Assembly (NCBI RefSeq): GCF_001577365.1
Contig: NZ_CP014513.1
Coordinates: 682,001-746,000, forward strand
Origin: Frondihabitans sp. PAMC 28766
GTDB lineage: Bacteria; Actinomycetota; Actinomycetes; Actinomycetales; Microbacteriaceae
Direction of reading: 5' to 3'
Length of the DNA: 64,000 nucleotides
The translations under genes and the position numbers were made by a program. The notes under the pieces were generated by a model. The model made no database searches. It was not told the origin of the DNA and saw only the letters and a list, made by a program, of their open reading frames with translations. Shown here in pieces: positions 34,934 to 44,387 of this stretch (position 1 is the first letter of the stretch; every line of letters starts with the position of its first letter).

Positions 34934-37432
34934 TCATGCCTTCGAGGAAGAGGAGTCGGCTGTCGCCAGCGGGAGGGACACGACCATCGTCAGGCCGCCG
35001 CCAGGCGTGTCGTCGGCATCGAGGGTGCCGCCCATCCCTTCGGTGAAGCCCTTGGAGAGAGCCAGGCCCAGGCCGAGGCCCGTGGTGTTGTCGGTGTCGC
35101 CGAGCCGTTGGAAGGGCACGAAGATGTCTCCCCGACGCTCGTCAGTGACGCCGGGCCCGCGGTCGGCGATGCGGATCTGGAGGCTGCCGGCGAAACTGCT
35201 GGCCGAGATGTGGATCCTGGATCCTGCCGGGCTGTAACGCAAGCCGTTGTCGAGAAGGTTCACGACGACGCGTTGGAGGAGAACGGAATCCGCGAGAACG
35301 GGCGGGAGATTCTCTTCGATTCCGAGGTCGACGTGGTCGGGCCCGAGGCCGAGCTCGTCGAGGGCGCCCATGATGACGTCGTCGACGTCGACGGCGGTGA
35401 GCGACACCGCGAGTGCTCCCGCTTGAACGCGGCTGACATCGAGAAGGTTCGTCACGAGGGTTGCAAGAGACTCCAGGCTTTCGGACGCTGTCGCCAGCAG
35501 CTCCCTGCGGTCGGATGCGCTCAACGTGAGGTCAGAAGTCTGCAAGCCGCCGATGGCGGCGGTCGCGGACGCGAGGGGTCTGCGGAGATCGTGCCCGACG
35601 GCGGCGAGGAGGGCGGTGCGCATCTGGTCGACCTGCGCCAGCGGTTTGACCTCTTCGGCCGTCTTGCTCAGGGCATTCCGCTCCAGGGCGGTGTCGACCT
35701 GAGCGGCGATGACGGTCAGCAGGCGCCGTTCGCTGGCTTCGAGGTCGGGGCCCCGGAGTTCGAGGGTGCCGTGCTCTCCGGTCTCGATCCGAGTCACGTG
35801 ATCGTCGGCTTTCGGCTCGCCGGTGCAGTACAGGGTGTCCTGGCCGGAGATGATCTGGACGCTGCTGAGACCGAACACCTCCCGGGTTCGGGTGATGAGC
35901 GCCTGGAGAGCGTCCTGGCCGCGAAGGACGCTCCCGGCGATCGTGGCGAGCAACTCCGACTCAGCGAGGGCTCGAGCCGCCGAGCGCGATCTGCGGGCCG
36001 CTTGATCCACGACGTAGCTGACGAGCAGCGCGTTGACGACGTACAGCACGAGTGCAAGCAGATGCAGAGGTCGTGCGATCGTGATGCTGTCGATGGGGGT
36101 GACGAAGAAGAAGTCCAAGGTGAAACCCGACAGCACGGCGGCGAACAGTGCGGGCCAGATGCCTCCGACGAGAGCGACGATGACGACGAGCAGCTGGAAG
36201 GCGAGGACGTCGCTGGTGAGGGTGTCGGGGCTTCGGAAGGTCACGAGCAGAAGGGTGACGAGCGGGCCGAGGGCGAGAGCGAGGGCCCCGCCGACGATGC
36301 GACGTTTCAGCGTGAGGGCCCCGCCGACTCGGGGCAGGGTGAAGTGACCGCCGGCGTTCGAGTGCGTGACGATGTGGACGTCGATGACCCCGGATTCGCG
36401 GATCACCGTGGCGCCGATGCCGGGGCCGGTGAGCGCGGCGGCGATCCGGGAGCGCCTGCTGACGCCGATGACCAGTTGGGTGGCGTTCATGGCCTTGGCG
36501 AAGTCGACCAGAGCGTGGGGGATGTCGTCGCCGATGACCTGGTGGTAGGTGCCGCCGAGCTTGTCCGTCAAGGCGCGCTGCGCGGTGAGGGCACCGGGGT
36601 GAGCGTCCGCGAGGCCGTCTTGGCGGCTGACGTGCACGACGAGGAGTTCCCCGCCCGACGACCGGGCGGCGATTCGGGCTCCGCGACGGATGAGGGTCTC
36701 CCCTTCGGGGCCGCCCGTGAGGGCCACGACTACGCGCTCGCGGGCCTCCCATTTGCTGTCGATGCCGTGCTCGGTCCGGTACGCCTTGAGGGCGGAGTCG
36801 ACTTCGTCGGCCAGCCAGAGCAGAGCCAGTTCGCGCAGCGCGGTGAGGTTGCCGAGCCGGAAGTAGTTCGACAGGGCGGCGTCGATCCGGGCTGCCGGGT
36901 AGACGTTCCCTTCGGCCAGCCGATCGCGCAGTGCCTGGGGGGCGAGGTCGATGACTTCGATCTGGTCGGCGCCCCGGAGGACCTGGTCAGGGATCGTCTC
37001 TCGTTGCGGGGCCCCCGTGATCTGCTCGACGACATCGCTGAGCGATTCGATGTGCTGCACGTTGACGGTCGAGATCACGTTGATGCCGGCGTCGAGGAGA
37101 GTCTCGACATCCTGCCAGCGCTTCTCATTGGCGCTGCCGGGGGCGTTGGTGTGGGCGAGCTCGTCGACGAGGGCGATGTCGGGGTGCCTGTCGAGGACAG
37201 CGGCGAGGTCCATCTCGGTGAGCCGGACGCCGCGATGATCCGAGATGGTCCGCGGGATGACCGGGAGACCCCCGAGCACCGCCGCGGTGGCGGCACGACC
37301 ATGGGTCTCGACCACGGCCACCTCGACGTGCTTGCCCTCGTCGCGGAGCCTCGCTCCTTCTTCGAGCATGGCGTAGGTCTTGCCGACGCCCGGGGCGGCG
37401 CCGAGCAGCACTCGGAGCCGCCCTCTCTTCAT
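34934..37432 (-). CDS. kdpD: KdpD osmosensitive K+ channel sensor histidine kinase
   Basis: 832 residues. The N-terminal KdpD domain (GAAPGVGKTYAMLEEG Walker A, residues 10-25), a universal-stress-protein-like domain (ALTGGPEGETLIRRGARIAARSSGGELLVVHVS), four membrane helices near 385-480, a GAF-like region, then the histidine kinase core with phospho-accepting His about 614 (GHDLRRPLAS), N box (VVNLLDNGLRYSP) and G box (GLGLGLALSKG). Senses potassium or turgor. Between kdpC and kdpE; no frame damage. A large open frame on the other strand here is a shadow. Confidence 0.93.
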   Translation of the reverse strand: MKRGRLRVLLGAAPGVGKTYAMLEEGARLRDEGKHVEVAVVETHGRAATAAVLGGLPVIPRTISDHRGVRLTEMDLAAVLDRHPDIALVDELAHTNAPGSANEKRWQDVETLLDAGINVISTVNVQHIESLSDVVEQITGAPQRETIPDQVLRGADQIEVIDLAPQALRDRLAEGNVYPAARIDAALSNYFRLGNLTALRELALLWLADEVDSALKAYRTEHGIDSKWEARERVVVALTGGPEGETLIRRGARIAARSSGGELLVVHVSRQDGLADAHPGALTAQRALTDKLGGTYHQVIGDDIPHALVDFAKAMNATQLVIGVSRRSRIAAALTGPGIGATVIRESGVIDVHIVTHSNAGGHFTLPRVGGALTLKRRIVGGALALALGPLVTLLLVTFRSPDTLTSDVLAFQLLVVIVALVGGIWPALFAAVLSGFTLDFFFVTPIDSITIARPLHLLALVLYVVNALLVSYVVDQAARRSRSAARALAESELLATIAGSVLRGQDALQALITRTREVFGLSSVQIISGQDTLYCTGEPKADDHVTRIETGEHGTLELRGPDLEASERRLLTVIAAQVDTALERNALSKTAEEVKPLAQVDQMRTALLAAVGHDLRRPLASATAAIGGLQTSDLTLSASDRRELLATASESLESLATLVTNLLDVSRVQAGALAVSLTAVDVDDVIMGALDELGLGPDHVDLGIEENLPPVLADSVLLQRVVVNLLDNGLRYSPAGSRIHISASSFAGSLQIRIADRGPGVTDERRGDIFVPFQRLGDTDNTTGLGLGLALSKGFTEGMGGTLDADDTPGGGLTMVVSLPLATADSSSSKA

Positions 37433-37437
37433 CGGTC

Positions 37438-38043
37438 CTAACCCTTCAACTCGGCCAGTGCGATGTTCAGCTCGAGCACGTTGACCGTCTTCTCGCCGAG
37501 GTAGCCGGCGTCGCGGCCCTGGATCGTCGACTCGACCAGCGCCTTCACGCTGGCCACCGGCAGCTTGCGGACGGCGGCGATCCTGTCGACCTGCAGCAGC
37601 GCGTAGGCGGGGCTGATGTGCGGGTCGAGCCCCGACGCCGAGGCCGTCAGAGCGTCGGCGGGGATGCTGGACGGAGACACGTCGTCGTCCTTGGCGATGG
37701 CGGCCTTGCGGGCTTGCACGGCAGCGATCAGATCCTTGTTCTCGGGGCCGTAGTTGCTGGCGCTGGACGCGGTGGCGTCGTAGCCGTCACCGGCCGCAGA
37801 GGGCCGTGATTGGAACCACTCGGGCAGCGCGTTGCCCTTCTTGTCGGTGAACGACTGGCCGATCAGAGCAGAGCCGACCGTCTTGCCGTCGACCTTCACG
37901 ACGGACCCGTTGGCGGCGGACGGGTCGACGAGCTGGCCGATCCCGGTGACGACTGCGGTGTACGCGATGCCGAGGACGACCGTGAAGACGATCATCGCGC
38001 GGATCGCCACCCAGTACTGGCGGGCGATGGTGCGTGTGTTCAT
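37438..38043 (-). CDS. kdpC: KdpC, potassium-transporting ATPase C subunit
   Basis: 201 residues with the single N-terminal membrane anchor (MIVFTVVLGIAYTAVVTGIGQLV) and the KdpC domain containing GSALIGQSF, GNALPEWFQSRPS and LTASASGLDPHISPAYALLQVDRIA. It stabilises the KdpA-KdpB complex. 5 bp before kdpD. Confidence 0.93.
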   Translation of the reverse strand: MNTRTIARQYWVAIRAMIVFTVVLGIAYTAVVTGIGQLVDPSAANGSVVKVDGKTVGSALIGQSFTDKKGNALPEWFQSRPSAAGDGYDATASSASNYGPENKDLIAAVQARKAAIAKDDDVSPSSIPADALTASASGLDPHISPAYALLQVDRIAAVRKLPVASVKALVESTIQGRDAGYLGEKTVNVLELNIALAELKG

Positions 38044-38069
38044 GATGCTTTCCTTTCCAGTACGAGGCT

Positions 38070-40225
38070 TCAGAAGCCAGGGATGAGAGAGACGATGAGG
38101 TCGATGATCTTGATGCCGATGAACGGCGCGATGATGCCGCCGACGCCGTAGACCAGGATGTTGCGCGTGAGGATCGAGGAGGCGGACGCCGCCCGGTACT
38201 TCACACCCCGCAGCGACAGCGGAATCAGGATCACGATGATGATCGCGTTGAAGATGACCGCCGACAGGATCGCCGAGGCCGGCGAGTGCAGCTGCATGAT
38301 GTTCAGCAACTGCAGGCCCGGGAAGATCCCGGCGAACATCGCGGGGATGATCGCGAAGTACTTCGCCACGTCGTTCGCGATCGAGAACGTCGTGAGCGCA
38401 CCGCGGGTGATGAGCAGCTGCTTGCCGATCCGCACGATGTCGATGAGCTTGGTCGGGTCGGAGTCGAGGTCGACCATGTTGCCGGCCTCCTTCGCGGCCG
38501 ACGTGCCGGTGTTCATGGCGACTCCGACATCGGCCTGAGCCAGGGCCGGGGCGTCATTGGTGCCGTCGCCGGTCATCGCGACGAGGTTGCCGCCGTCCTG
38601 CTCCGTGCGGATCAGGGCGAGCTTGTCCTCGGGGTGGCCTCGGCGAGGAAGTCGTCGACGCCTGCCTCGGCGGCGATCGCCTTCGCCGTCAGCGGGTTGT
38701 CGCCCGTGATCATCACGGTGCGGATGCCCATCAGCCGCAGCTCGGCGAACCGCTCCTTGAGGCCCGTCTTGACGATGTCCTTCAGGTAGACGACCCCCAG
38801 GATCCTGGCAGTCCCGTCGGCGCTCTTGGTCGCGACGACGAGCGGCGTGCCACCGGCGTTCGAGATGGTGTCGATCGCGTCCTCGAGTTCGGCGTGCTGG
38901 CTGGACGCCATCGGCTTCGCCTCCTCGACCCACGCGATGACCGAGTTGCCGGCGCCCTTGCGGATCTGCGAGCCGTCCGGCATGTCGAGGCCCGACATGC
39001 GGGTCTGCGCGGTGAACGGGACGATCTCGCCGGCGACGTTCTCGCGGCGCACATAGCCTTTCGTGACGGCCAGGTCGACGATCGACTTGCCCTCGGGCGT
39101 CGGGTCGCTCAGTGACGACGTTGCAGCGGCCTCCATCAGCTCGCCGTCGGCGACGCCGTCCATGGCGGTGAACTCGGCCGCCTGACGGTTGCCGTAGGTG
39201 ATGGTGCCGGTCTTGTCGAGCAGCAGCGTGGTGACGTCACCGGCGGCCTCGACCGCGCGGCCCGACATCGCCAGCACGTTGCGCTGCACGAGCCGGTCCA
39301 TGCCGGCGATGCCGATCGCGCTCAGCAGTGCGCCGATCGTCGTCGGGATGAGGCAGACCAGCAGGGCGATCAGCACCGGGACGCTGACGGCGGCCTTCGA
39401 GTACGCCGCGATCGGATCGAGGATGAGGCAGACGACCACGAAGATGATCGAGAGCGACGCGAGCAGGATGTTCAGCGCGATCTCGTTCGGCGTCTTCTGG
39501 CGGCTGGCGCCCTCGACGAGCTTGATCATGCGGTCGACGAAGGTCTCGCCGGGCTTCGACGTGATCGTGACGACGATCCGGTCGGAGAGCACCCGGGTGC
39601 CGCCGGTGACGGCCGAGCGGTCGCCGCCCGACTCGCGGATGACCGGTGCGGATTCGCCCGTGATGGCCGACTCGTCGACCGAGGCGATGCCCCAGACGAT
39701 GTCGCCGTCACCGGGGATCAGCTCGCCGGCGACCACGACCACCGTGTCGCCGAGAGTGAGGTCGGCCGACGACACCGAGACCAGCGTGGCCCGCTCTGCC
39801 CCGGAATCCTGCGCCGGATCGTAGCTGTCGACCTTGTTCGCGCTCGTCGAGGTGCGAGTCTTGCGGAGGCTTTCGGCCTGCGCCTTGCCGCGGCCCTCGG
39901 CGACAGCCTCGGCGAGGTTCGCGAAGAGCACGGTGAGCCAGAGCCAGATGGCGATCGCCCACGTGAACGACCCGGGGACGACCGAGCCGCCGGAGGTGCC
40001 GGGGCCGCCGGTGAACGGCGCCGCGATGGCGAGGACCGTCGTGTAGGCGGCACCGACCTCGACGATGAACATGACGGGGTTGTGCCACATGTCGCGCGGG
40101 TTCAACTTCTTCAGCGCCCCCGGCAGGGCCTCGATCATCTGGGCGACGGTGAAGCCGCTCTTCTTCTGCGGCGAGCCGTCTTCGGGTTTCTGTTCTGACG
40201 CCTGTGCGTCGATCAGAGTGGTCAT
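38070..40225 (-). pseudogene. kdpB: KdpB, potassium-transporting P-type ATPase B subunit, with one frameshift
   Basis: The ATG at 40225 opens a frame with all the N-terminal P-type ATPase motifs: TGES (actuator), the phosphorylation motif DKTGT with Asp about 337, and the [10 protein letters not shown] hinge. It breaks at [10 protein letters not shown] and ends in RTSSP. The rest ([14 protein letters not shown]..., [13 protein letters not shown], the last membrane helices to IPGF) continues in another frame to 38070. Adding one C to the CCCC run at 38631-38634 restores EATPEDKLAL. With that base the protein is about 718 residues, normal for KdpB. Either a real lesion or a sequencing error. 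Confidence 0.85.
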
Positions 40226-41904
40226 CAGCGGTGCAGCCCTTCAGCGAGCGGTCCCAGTGCGAGCACGGGGAAGTAGGTGAGTCCGGTCACGATGATCGAG
40301 ACTCCGAGGAGGAGGCCCACGAACTGCGGGCGGTGGGTCGGAAGCGTTCCGGAGGTGGCGGGCACCTTGTCCTGCGCCGCCAGCGAGCCGGCGAGGGCCA
40401 GGACGAAGACGATCGGCAGGAACCGGCCGAGCAGCATGACGACGCCGAGAGACGTGTTCATCCACGGGGTGTTCGCCGTGATGCCGGCGAACGCAGACCC
40501 GTTGTTGTTGGCGGCCGAGGTGAACGCGTAGAGCACCTCGGTGAAGCCGTGCAGGCCCGGGTTCCAGATCGACACGGTCTCGACGTTCTTGCGCACGGCG
40601 GGGATCGCGAAGCTGAGCGCCGTCCCGGCGAGAGCCAGGGTCGGGGTGATCAGGATGTAGATCGATGCGAGCTTGATCTCGCGCGGCCCGATCTTCTTGC
40701 CCAGGTACTCCGGCGTGCGGCCGACGAGCAGACCCGCGATGAACACGGTGATGATCGCGAGCACGAGCAGACCGTAGAGGCCTGATCCGCCGCCGCCTGG
40801 CGCGATCTCGCCGAGCATCATGTTGATCAGGGCCATCATTCCGCCGAGCGACGTGAACGAGTCGTGCGCCGAGTCGACGGCTCCGGTCGACGTCAAGGTG
40901 GATGTGCTCGCAAAGAGGGTCGATGACCAGATGCCGAAGCGGGTCTCCTTGCCTTCCATCGCCCCCCCGGCGAGCTTCGTGGCCGTGCCGGCGCCGCTGA
41001 GCTCGAACCAGGTCATCGCGGCGAGCGAGACGGCGAAGATCGTGGTCATGACCGCGACGATGGCGTTGCCCTGGCGGGTGTCGCCGACGATCTTGCCGAA
41101 GGTGCGCGGCAGCGAGAACGGGATGGCGAGCATCAGCAGGATCTCGAAGAGGTTCGTCCAGCCGGACGGGTTCTCGAACGGGTGCGACGAGTTGGCGTTG
41201 AAGAAGCCACCGCCGTTGTTGCCGAGCTCCTTGATCGACTCCTGAGACGCCACAGGGCCCCCCGGAATCGCCGCCGAGCCACCGGTGATGGTGGTGACGT
41301 GCTCGAACCCGTTGAAGTTCTGGATCACTCCGCCGATGATCAGCACAATCGCCGTGATGAAAGCGAGCGGAAGAAGAAGGCGCAGGATGCCACGGGTCAG
41401 GTCGACCCAGAAGTTGCCGAGCGTGCCGCTCTTGATGCGTGCCAGACCGCGGATCAGCGCGATGGCGACCGCGATGCCCACCGCCACCGAGACGAAGTTC
41501 TGCACGACGAGACCGCCGAGCTGCACCGCGTAGCCCATCGTCACGTCCGGGCTGTAGGACTGCCAGTCGGTGTTGGTGACGAACGACGCGGCCGTGTTGA
41601 ACGACAGGCCGGCCGGGATGGCCGGGAAGCCGAGCGAGTAGGGCAGCACCGCCTGCAGGCGCTGGAGGATGTAGACGAAGAGCAGGCCCACGACCGAGAA
41701 GATCAGGACGCCGCGGAGATACGCGCGCCAGGTCTGCTCGCTCGATGCGTCGACGCCGATCAGGCGATAGAAGCCGCGCTCGATCTTCCAGTCGCGCTTC
41801 GACGTGAAGATCCACGCCATGAAGTCGCCGAGAGGCCGGTGGATCAGCACGAGCACGACGGCGAGGGTGAGGATCTGGAGGATCCCCGCGAGAGCGTCGC
41901 TCAT
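40225..41904 (-). CDS. kdpA: KdpA, potassium-binding/translocating subunit
   Basis: 559 residues with about ten membrane segments and KdpA selectivity-loop sequences, such as [11 protein letters not shown] (first pore loop) and [20 protein letters not shown] (second) and [14 protein letters not shown] (further loop). Stop overlaps the kdpB ATG (TGATG type). Full length. Confidence 0.93.
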   Translation of the reverse strand: MSDALAGILQILTLAVVLVLIHRPLGDFMAWIFTSKRDWKIERGFYRLIGVDASSEQTWRAYLRGVLIFSVVGLLFVYILQRLQAVLPYSLGFPAIPAGLSFNTAASFVTNTDWQSYSPDVTMGYAVQLGGLVVQNFVSVAVGIAVAIALIRGLARIKSGTLGNFWVDLTRGILRLLLPLAFITAIVLIIGGVIQNFNGFEHVTTITGGSAAIPGGPVASQESIKELGNNGGGFFNANSSHPFENPSGWTNLFEILLMLAIPFSLPRTFGKIVGDTRQGNAIVAVMTTIFAVSLAAMTWFELSGAGTATKLAGGAMEGKETRFGIWSSTLFASTSTLTSTGAVDSAHDSFTSLGGMMALINMMLGEIAPGGGGSGLYGLLVLAIITVFIAGLLVGRTPEYLGKKIGPREIKLASIYILITPTLALAGTALSFAIPAVRKNVETVSIWNPGLHGFTEVLYAFTSAANNNGSAFAGITANTPWMNTSLGVVMLLGRFLPIVFVLALAGSLAAQDKVPATSGTLPTHRPQFVGLLLGVSIIVTGLTYFPVLALGPLAEGLHR

Positions 41905-41990
41905 CAGAAGCGCTCCGGTTTCACCAGCGCGTAGACGAGATACACGAGAGCGGCCACGGCCAGGACGGCCGCGATGATGTTGAAGACCAT
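41904..41990 (-). CDS. kdpF: KdpF small subunit
   Basis: 28 residues: one hydrophobic helix ([20 protein letters not shown]) and the KPERF C-terminus seen in KdpF peptides, which stabilise the KdpABC complex. Overlaps both kdpA and the upstream leader ORF. Confidence 0.88.
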   Translation of the reverse strand: MVFNIIAAVLAVAALVYLVYALVKPERF

Positions 41991-42073
41991 CACAGCTTCT
42001 CCACCCCGTTCGCTACGAGAGCGATGACCGTGAAAACGGCGATCGTGGCGACTATGTAGACGATGTCGAGCAC
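41990..42073 (-). CDS. Small membrane peptide at the head of the kdp operon
   Basis: 27 residues from GTG 42073 (GGAG six bases upstream): [27 protein letters not shown]. Its TGA overlaps the kdpF ATG (TGATG). The one-helix, KdpF-like layout with a short charged end suggests a second small subunit or a kdpF duplicate. Below usual gene-calling length, but the ribosome site, overlap and composition all support a real gene. Confidence 0.75.
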   Translation of the reverse strand: MLDIVYIVATIAVFTVIALVANGVEKL

Positions 42074-42177
42074 AACAACTCCAACCGGAGACGAACTGTC
42101 GAGGCCCCGATCGGAGCCCGGCACCCCGCGAGGGCACAGCCAGTCAGTAGACACCGGTGCGCGGGGCCGTTGAGCGG

Positions 42178-42228
42178 TCCTAACGGCATCCCTACGTCGA
42201 CACTCGGAATCCTTACGAGGTCCTAACG
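42178..42228. promoter_or_regulatory. Candidate KdpE binding array: four phased TCC(T/C)(A/T)ACG boxes
   Basis: The boxes TCCTAACG (42178), TCCCTACG (42189), TCCTTACG (42210) and TCCTAACG (42221) have start-to-start distances of 11, 21 and 11 bp. The outer boxes extend to a perfect 10-bp repeat GGTCCTAACG. This helical-phase direct-repeat pattern is the usual site design for OmpR/KdpE-type winged-helix regulators. It lies about 105 bp upstream of the first kdp ORF. Confidence 0.78.
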
Positions 42229-42260
42229 CCGGTGGCGCCGTGGACGTCGGCGAGAATTCT

Positions 42261-42725
42261 CTACGTCCGTCCTTTGACGGAGTAGGCGGTCAGCATGAGT
42301 ATGAGTACGGTCACTCTGCCCTGCCGGAGAGATTGGACGATGCTCAGACCGTCGATGGAGGGCAGCCGCCGGTCGATAAGCATGACGTCATAGTCGTTGT
42401 CGAGACCCGCAATGAGGCCTTCGCGGCCGTCGATTCGCCGGTCGACGTCATAGGCCTCTTCGAGTACTTCTTGGATCAGTGGCCCCAGAGCAGGGTCGTC
42501 TTCGATGGGGAGAACGGAGACGATCACGATGAGGATGGCCAGGATGTCGATGTGGTTTCGGACGAATGGGATCTGTCCGAGGACCACACCCAGGGTGCTG
42601 ACGATGATGGTCCACGATGCGGCGCCGATAAGATTCCAGACCAGGAACTTGCGGTAGTGGTAGTCGCTCGTGCCGGCGGCCAGCGGTCGTTGCTCCATGC
42701 GATGACTGTCCACATCTGATTCCAA
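42261..42725 (-). pseudogene. Chimeric remnant: DedA-family end fused to response-regulator start
   Basis: One 154-residue open frame. Residues about 23-72 (YRKFLVWNLIGAASWTIIVSTLGVVLGQI, FVRNHIDILAILIVIVSVLPI) are the C-terminal membrane segments of a DedA/SNARE-associated protein. Residues about 73-150 (EDDPALGPLIQEVLEEAYDV, DYDVMLIDRRLPSIDGL, VTVLILMLTAYS) are the first two thirds of a receiver domain. The join, inside VLPI-EDDP, keeps the frame. It lacks the DedA active region and the response regulator's lysine and output domain, so it is a deletion fusion. Confidence 0.7.
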
Positions 42726-42919
42726 GAAACAACTCAGACGGCGAGATCGGCCCGCGGTGCACTGCTGCCTGCACGGCCCGGTCTCGTCGTGTTGCCGGCC
42801 CGAATGTGGCGCTGGCGGCGGTCAAGAGTGCGCGACCAACGGGGTTTTCTTAGGCGGATCTGTGAGCAAGTCGAGAAGAGTCCGCTTTGTGCGGCGACGA
42901 CCGCGGAGGAGGCATGGAG

Positions 42920-43048
42920 ATGTCGGGAATCCTGATTGGCACGGCCGCCCTGGTGATCTGCGCAGCTGTGGCTTGGGGAGCGACCGTCCTGCTCGCCGAA
43001 GCGCAGTTGGAGTTGCTCGAGTCAGCAGAGGACCGAGATCTCTTCTAG
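42920..43048 (+). CDS. Small single-helix membrane protein
   Basis: 42 residues from ATG 42920 (in-frame ATG at 42914 also possible) with GGAGGAGG eight bases upstream: a membrane helix (GILIGTAALVICAAVAWGATVLLA) and an acidic C-terminal helix (LELLESAEDRDLF). Too short for most gene callers, but the strong ribosome site supports translation. Function unknown. Confidence 0.55.
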   Translation: MSGILIGTAALVICAAVAWGATVLLAEAQLELLESAEDRDLF

Positions 43049-43086
43049 CAGCGCCGGGAGGCCAACCCCTAGCGAGGACGACGATC

Positions 43087-43401
43087 ATGGTCACGAGCGG
43101 TCCCGGACAAGATATCGGACGACGAACCTCTCTCAAGGGTGTCGGCCTCGCCTCGGCTGGCTTTCTCGCCGTGAACGACGTCACCTGTGGCGAGATCTGG
43201 GGAGGCGAGCATGCGCGGACGGAAGGGGCGGGAAGCAACCGCGCATCCGGTCCTGCCGCGTTCGATCACGTCGTGGTCCTCATGCTCGAGAACCGCTCGT
43301 ATGGTCACATCTTCGGATGGCTCCATCGTGACGACGAATTGCGACCCGGTCAGCGCGTGGCGGGCCTCCATCAACAGGTGATCTGCTCGCCGAACGCCTG
43401 A
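43087..43401 (+). pseudogene. N-terminal fragment of a phospholipase-C/acid-phosphatase-type phosphoesterase
   Basis: 104 residues. A twin-arginine-like signal (GRRTSLKGVGLASAGFLAV) is followed by FDHVVVLMLENRSYGHIFGWL, the start motif of the phosphoesterase superfamily whose members run to several hundred residues. The frame then changes into unrelated sequence after RVAGL and stops. The next piece of DNA belongs to a different gene. Confidence 0.68.
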
Positions 43402-43718
43402 ACCTCGGGTATGTGCTGTCGCTCGTCGTCTTCGCGGCGGCGATCGTGGTCGTCGCATTCCTCTACTTCGTCGTCAAGGTCAACGCGGTCGTGGCGTTCT
43501 GGATCGCCTACATCCTGACGCGGCCCCTCGGGGCCTCCACCGGCGACCTCCTCTCGCAGGCCACGAAGGACGGCGGTCTCGGCCTCGGAACCACCGGCAC
43601 GAGCGTGCTGTTCCTGGCCGTGATCCTGGCCCTGGTCATCGTTCTGTCCATCCGAGAGGCATCCCACAGGGGTTCCCTCCGAGGCGGCTCGCCGACGGGC
43701 CGCATCAGCCTCGACTAG
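43374..43718 (+). pseudogene. C-terminal fragment of a COG4705 (DUF347-repeat) membrane protein
   Basis: From 43374 the frame reads TGDLLAERLNLGYVLSLVVFAAAIVVVAFLYFVVKVNAVVAFWIAYILTRPLGASTGDLLS and ends with SIREASHR... at 43718. The repeated TGDLL/(RPLGA) pattern is that of COG4705 proteins, of which this is the last third. The upstream two thirds are missing; the phosphoesterase fragment is fused in their place. Confidence 0.65.
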
Positions 43719-43773
43719 GCAGCGTTGCCTCCGCACACGAGAGTCGAGCGAGCCCTCTCGGTAGACTGGCTGA

Positions 43774-44343
43774 ATGGCTGACGGTGCATCGGACGACGAC
43801 AATCCGATCAGTGGTTCCGAATGGCTGGTCCTCGTCTACCGCATCCCGTCCGAGCCGACTCGACTGCGGGCGACCGTGTGGCGCCGATTGAAAGCGCTGG
43901 GGGCCATCTACCTGCAGAACTCCGTGGCGGCTCTCCCGAAGAATCTCGTGTCCGAACGCGCTCTTCGAAAGTTGCGTCACGAGATCCTGGAAATGTCGGG
44001 GACAGCGGTTTTGATGAACGCCTCAGCGCTAGCTGGTGGCTCGACGATCCTGGAGGCATATCAGGCGGCTCGGTCTGACGAGTATGACGAGATCATCGAC
44101 CGTTGCACGGGCTTTCTCTCCGAGGTCGAGAAGGAGTACACCAAGAACCACTTCACTTATGCCGAGCTCGAAGAGAACGAGGTCGACCACACGAAACTCG
44201 TGAACTGGCTCGAGAAAGTCCGGGCGCGTGATGAGTTCGTGGCTCCGGGACGTGTTGAAGCCGAGGCGGCGTTGCAGAAGTGCACCGATGCTCTCGAGGA
44301 GTACGCGGCTCGCGTGTACGCCGAAGAGCCCGAAGGTCACTGA
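43774..44343 (+). CDS. ChrB N-terminal-domain protein (chromate-resistance regulator-like)
   Basis: 189 residues. It matches the ChrB N-terminal domain: WLVLVYRIPSEPTRLRATVWRRLKALGAIYLQNSVAALP, then a helical region with FLSEVEKEYTKNHFTYAELEENEVDHTKLVNWLEKVRARD. ChrB regulates chromate exporters in proteobacteria, but stand-alone N-domain proteins are common and no chrA is visible here. It converges with the COG4280 membrane gene across a hairpin. Confidence 0.78.
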   Translation: MADGASDDDNPISGSEWLVLVYRIPSEPTRLRATVWRRLKALGAIYLQNSVAALPKNLVSERALRKLRHEILEMSGTAVLMNASALAGGSTILEAYQAARSDEYDEIIDRCTGFLSEVEKEYTKNHFTYAELEENEVDHTKLVNWLEKVRARDEFVAPGRVEAEAALQKCTDALEEYAARVYAEEPEGH

Positions 44344-44362
44344 CCTCCGGGCTCCGGGCAGA

Positions 44363-44377
44363 GCCGTCCGCGACGGC
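44363..44377. terminator. Short hairpin between converging genes
   Basis: GCCGTC (44363-44368) and GACGGC (44372-44377) form a 6-bp stem with a 3-base loop between the ChrB-like and COG4280 gene stops. No T-run. Confidence 0.45.
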
Positions 44378-44387
44378 CGGCAGCTGA

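Noticed and set aside
34877..37441. An 854-codon open frame on the plus strand opposite kdpD
   Set aside because: It is the antisense shadow of a gene with clear KdpD motifs, and its own translation is low-complexity Asp/Glu/Gly/Arg sequence without a recognisable domain.
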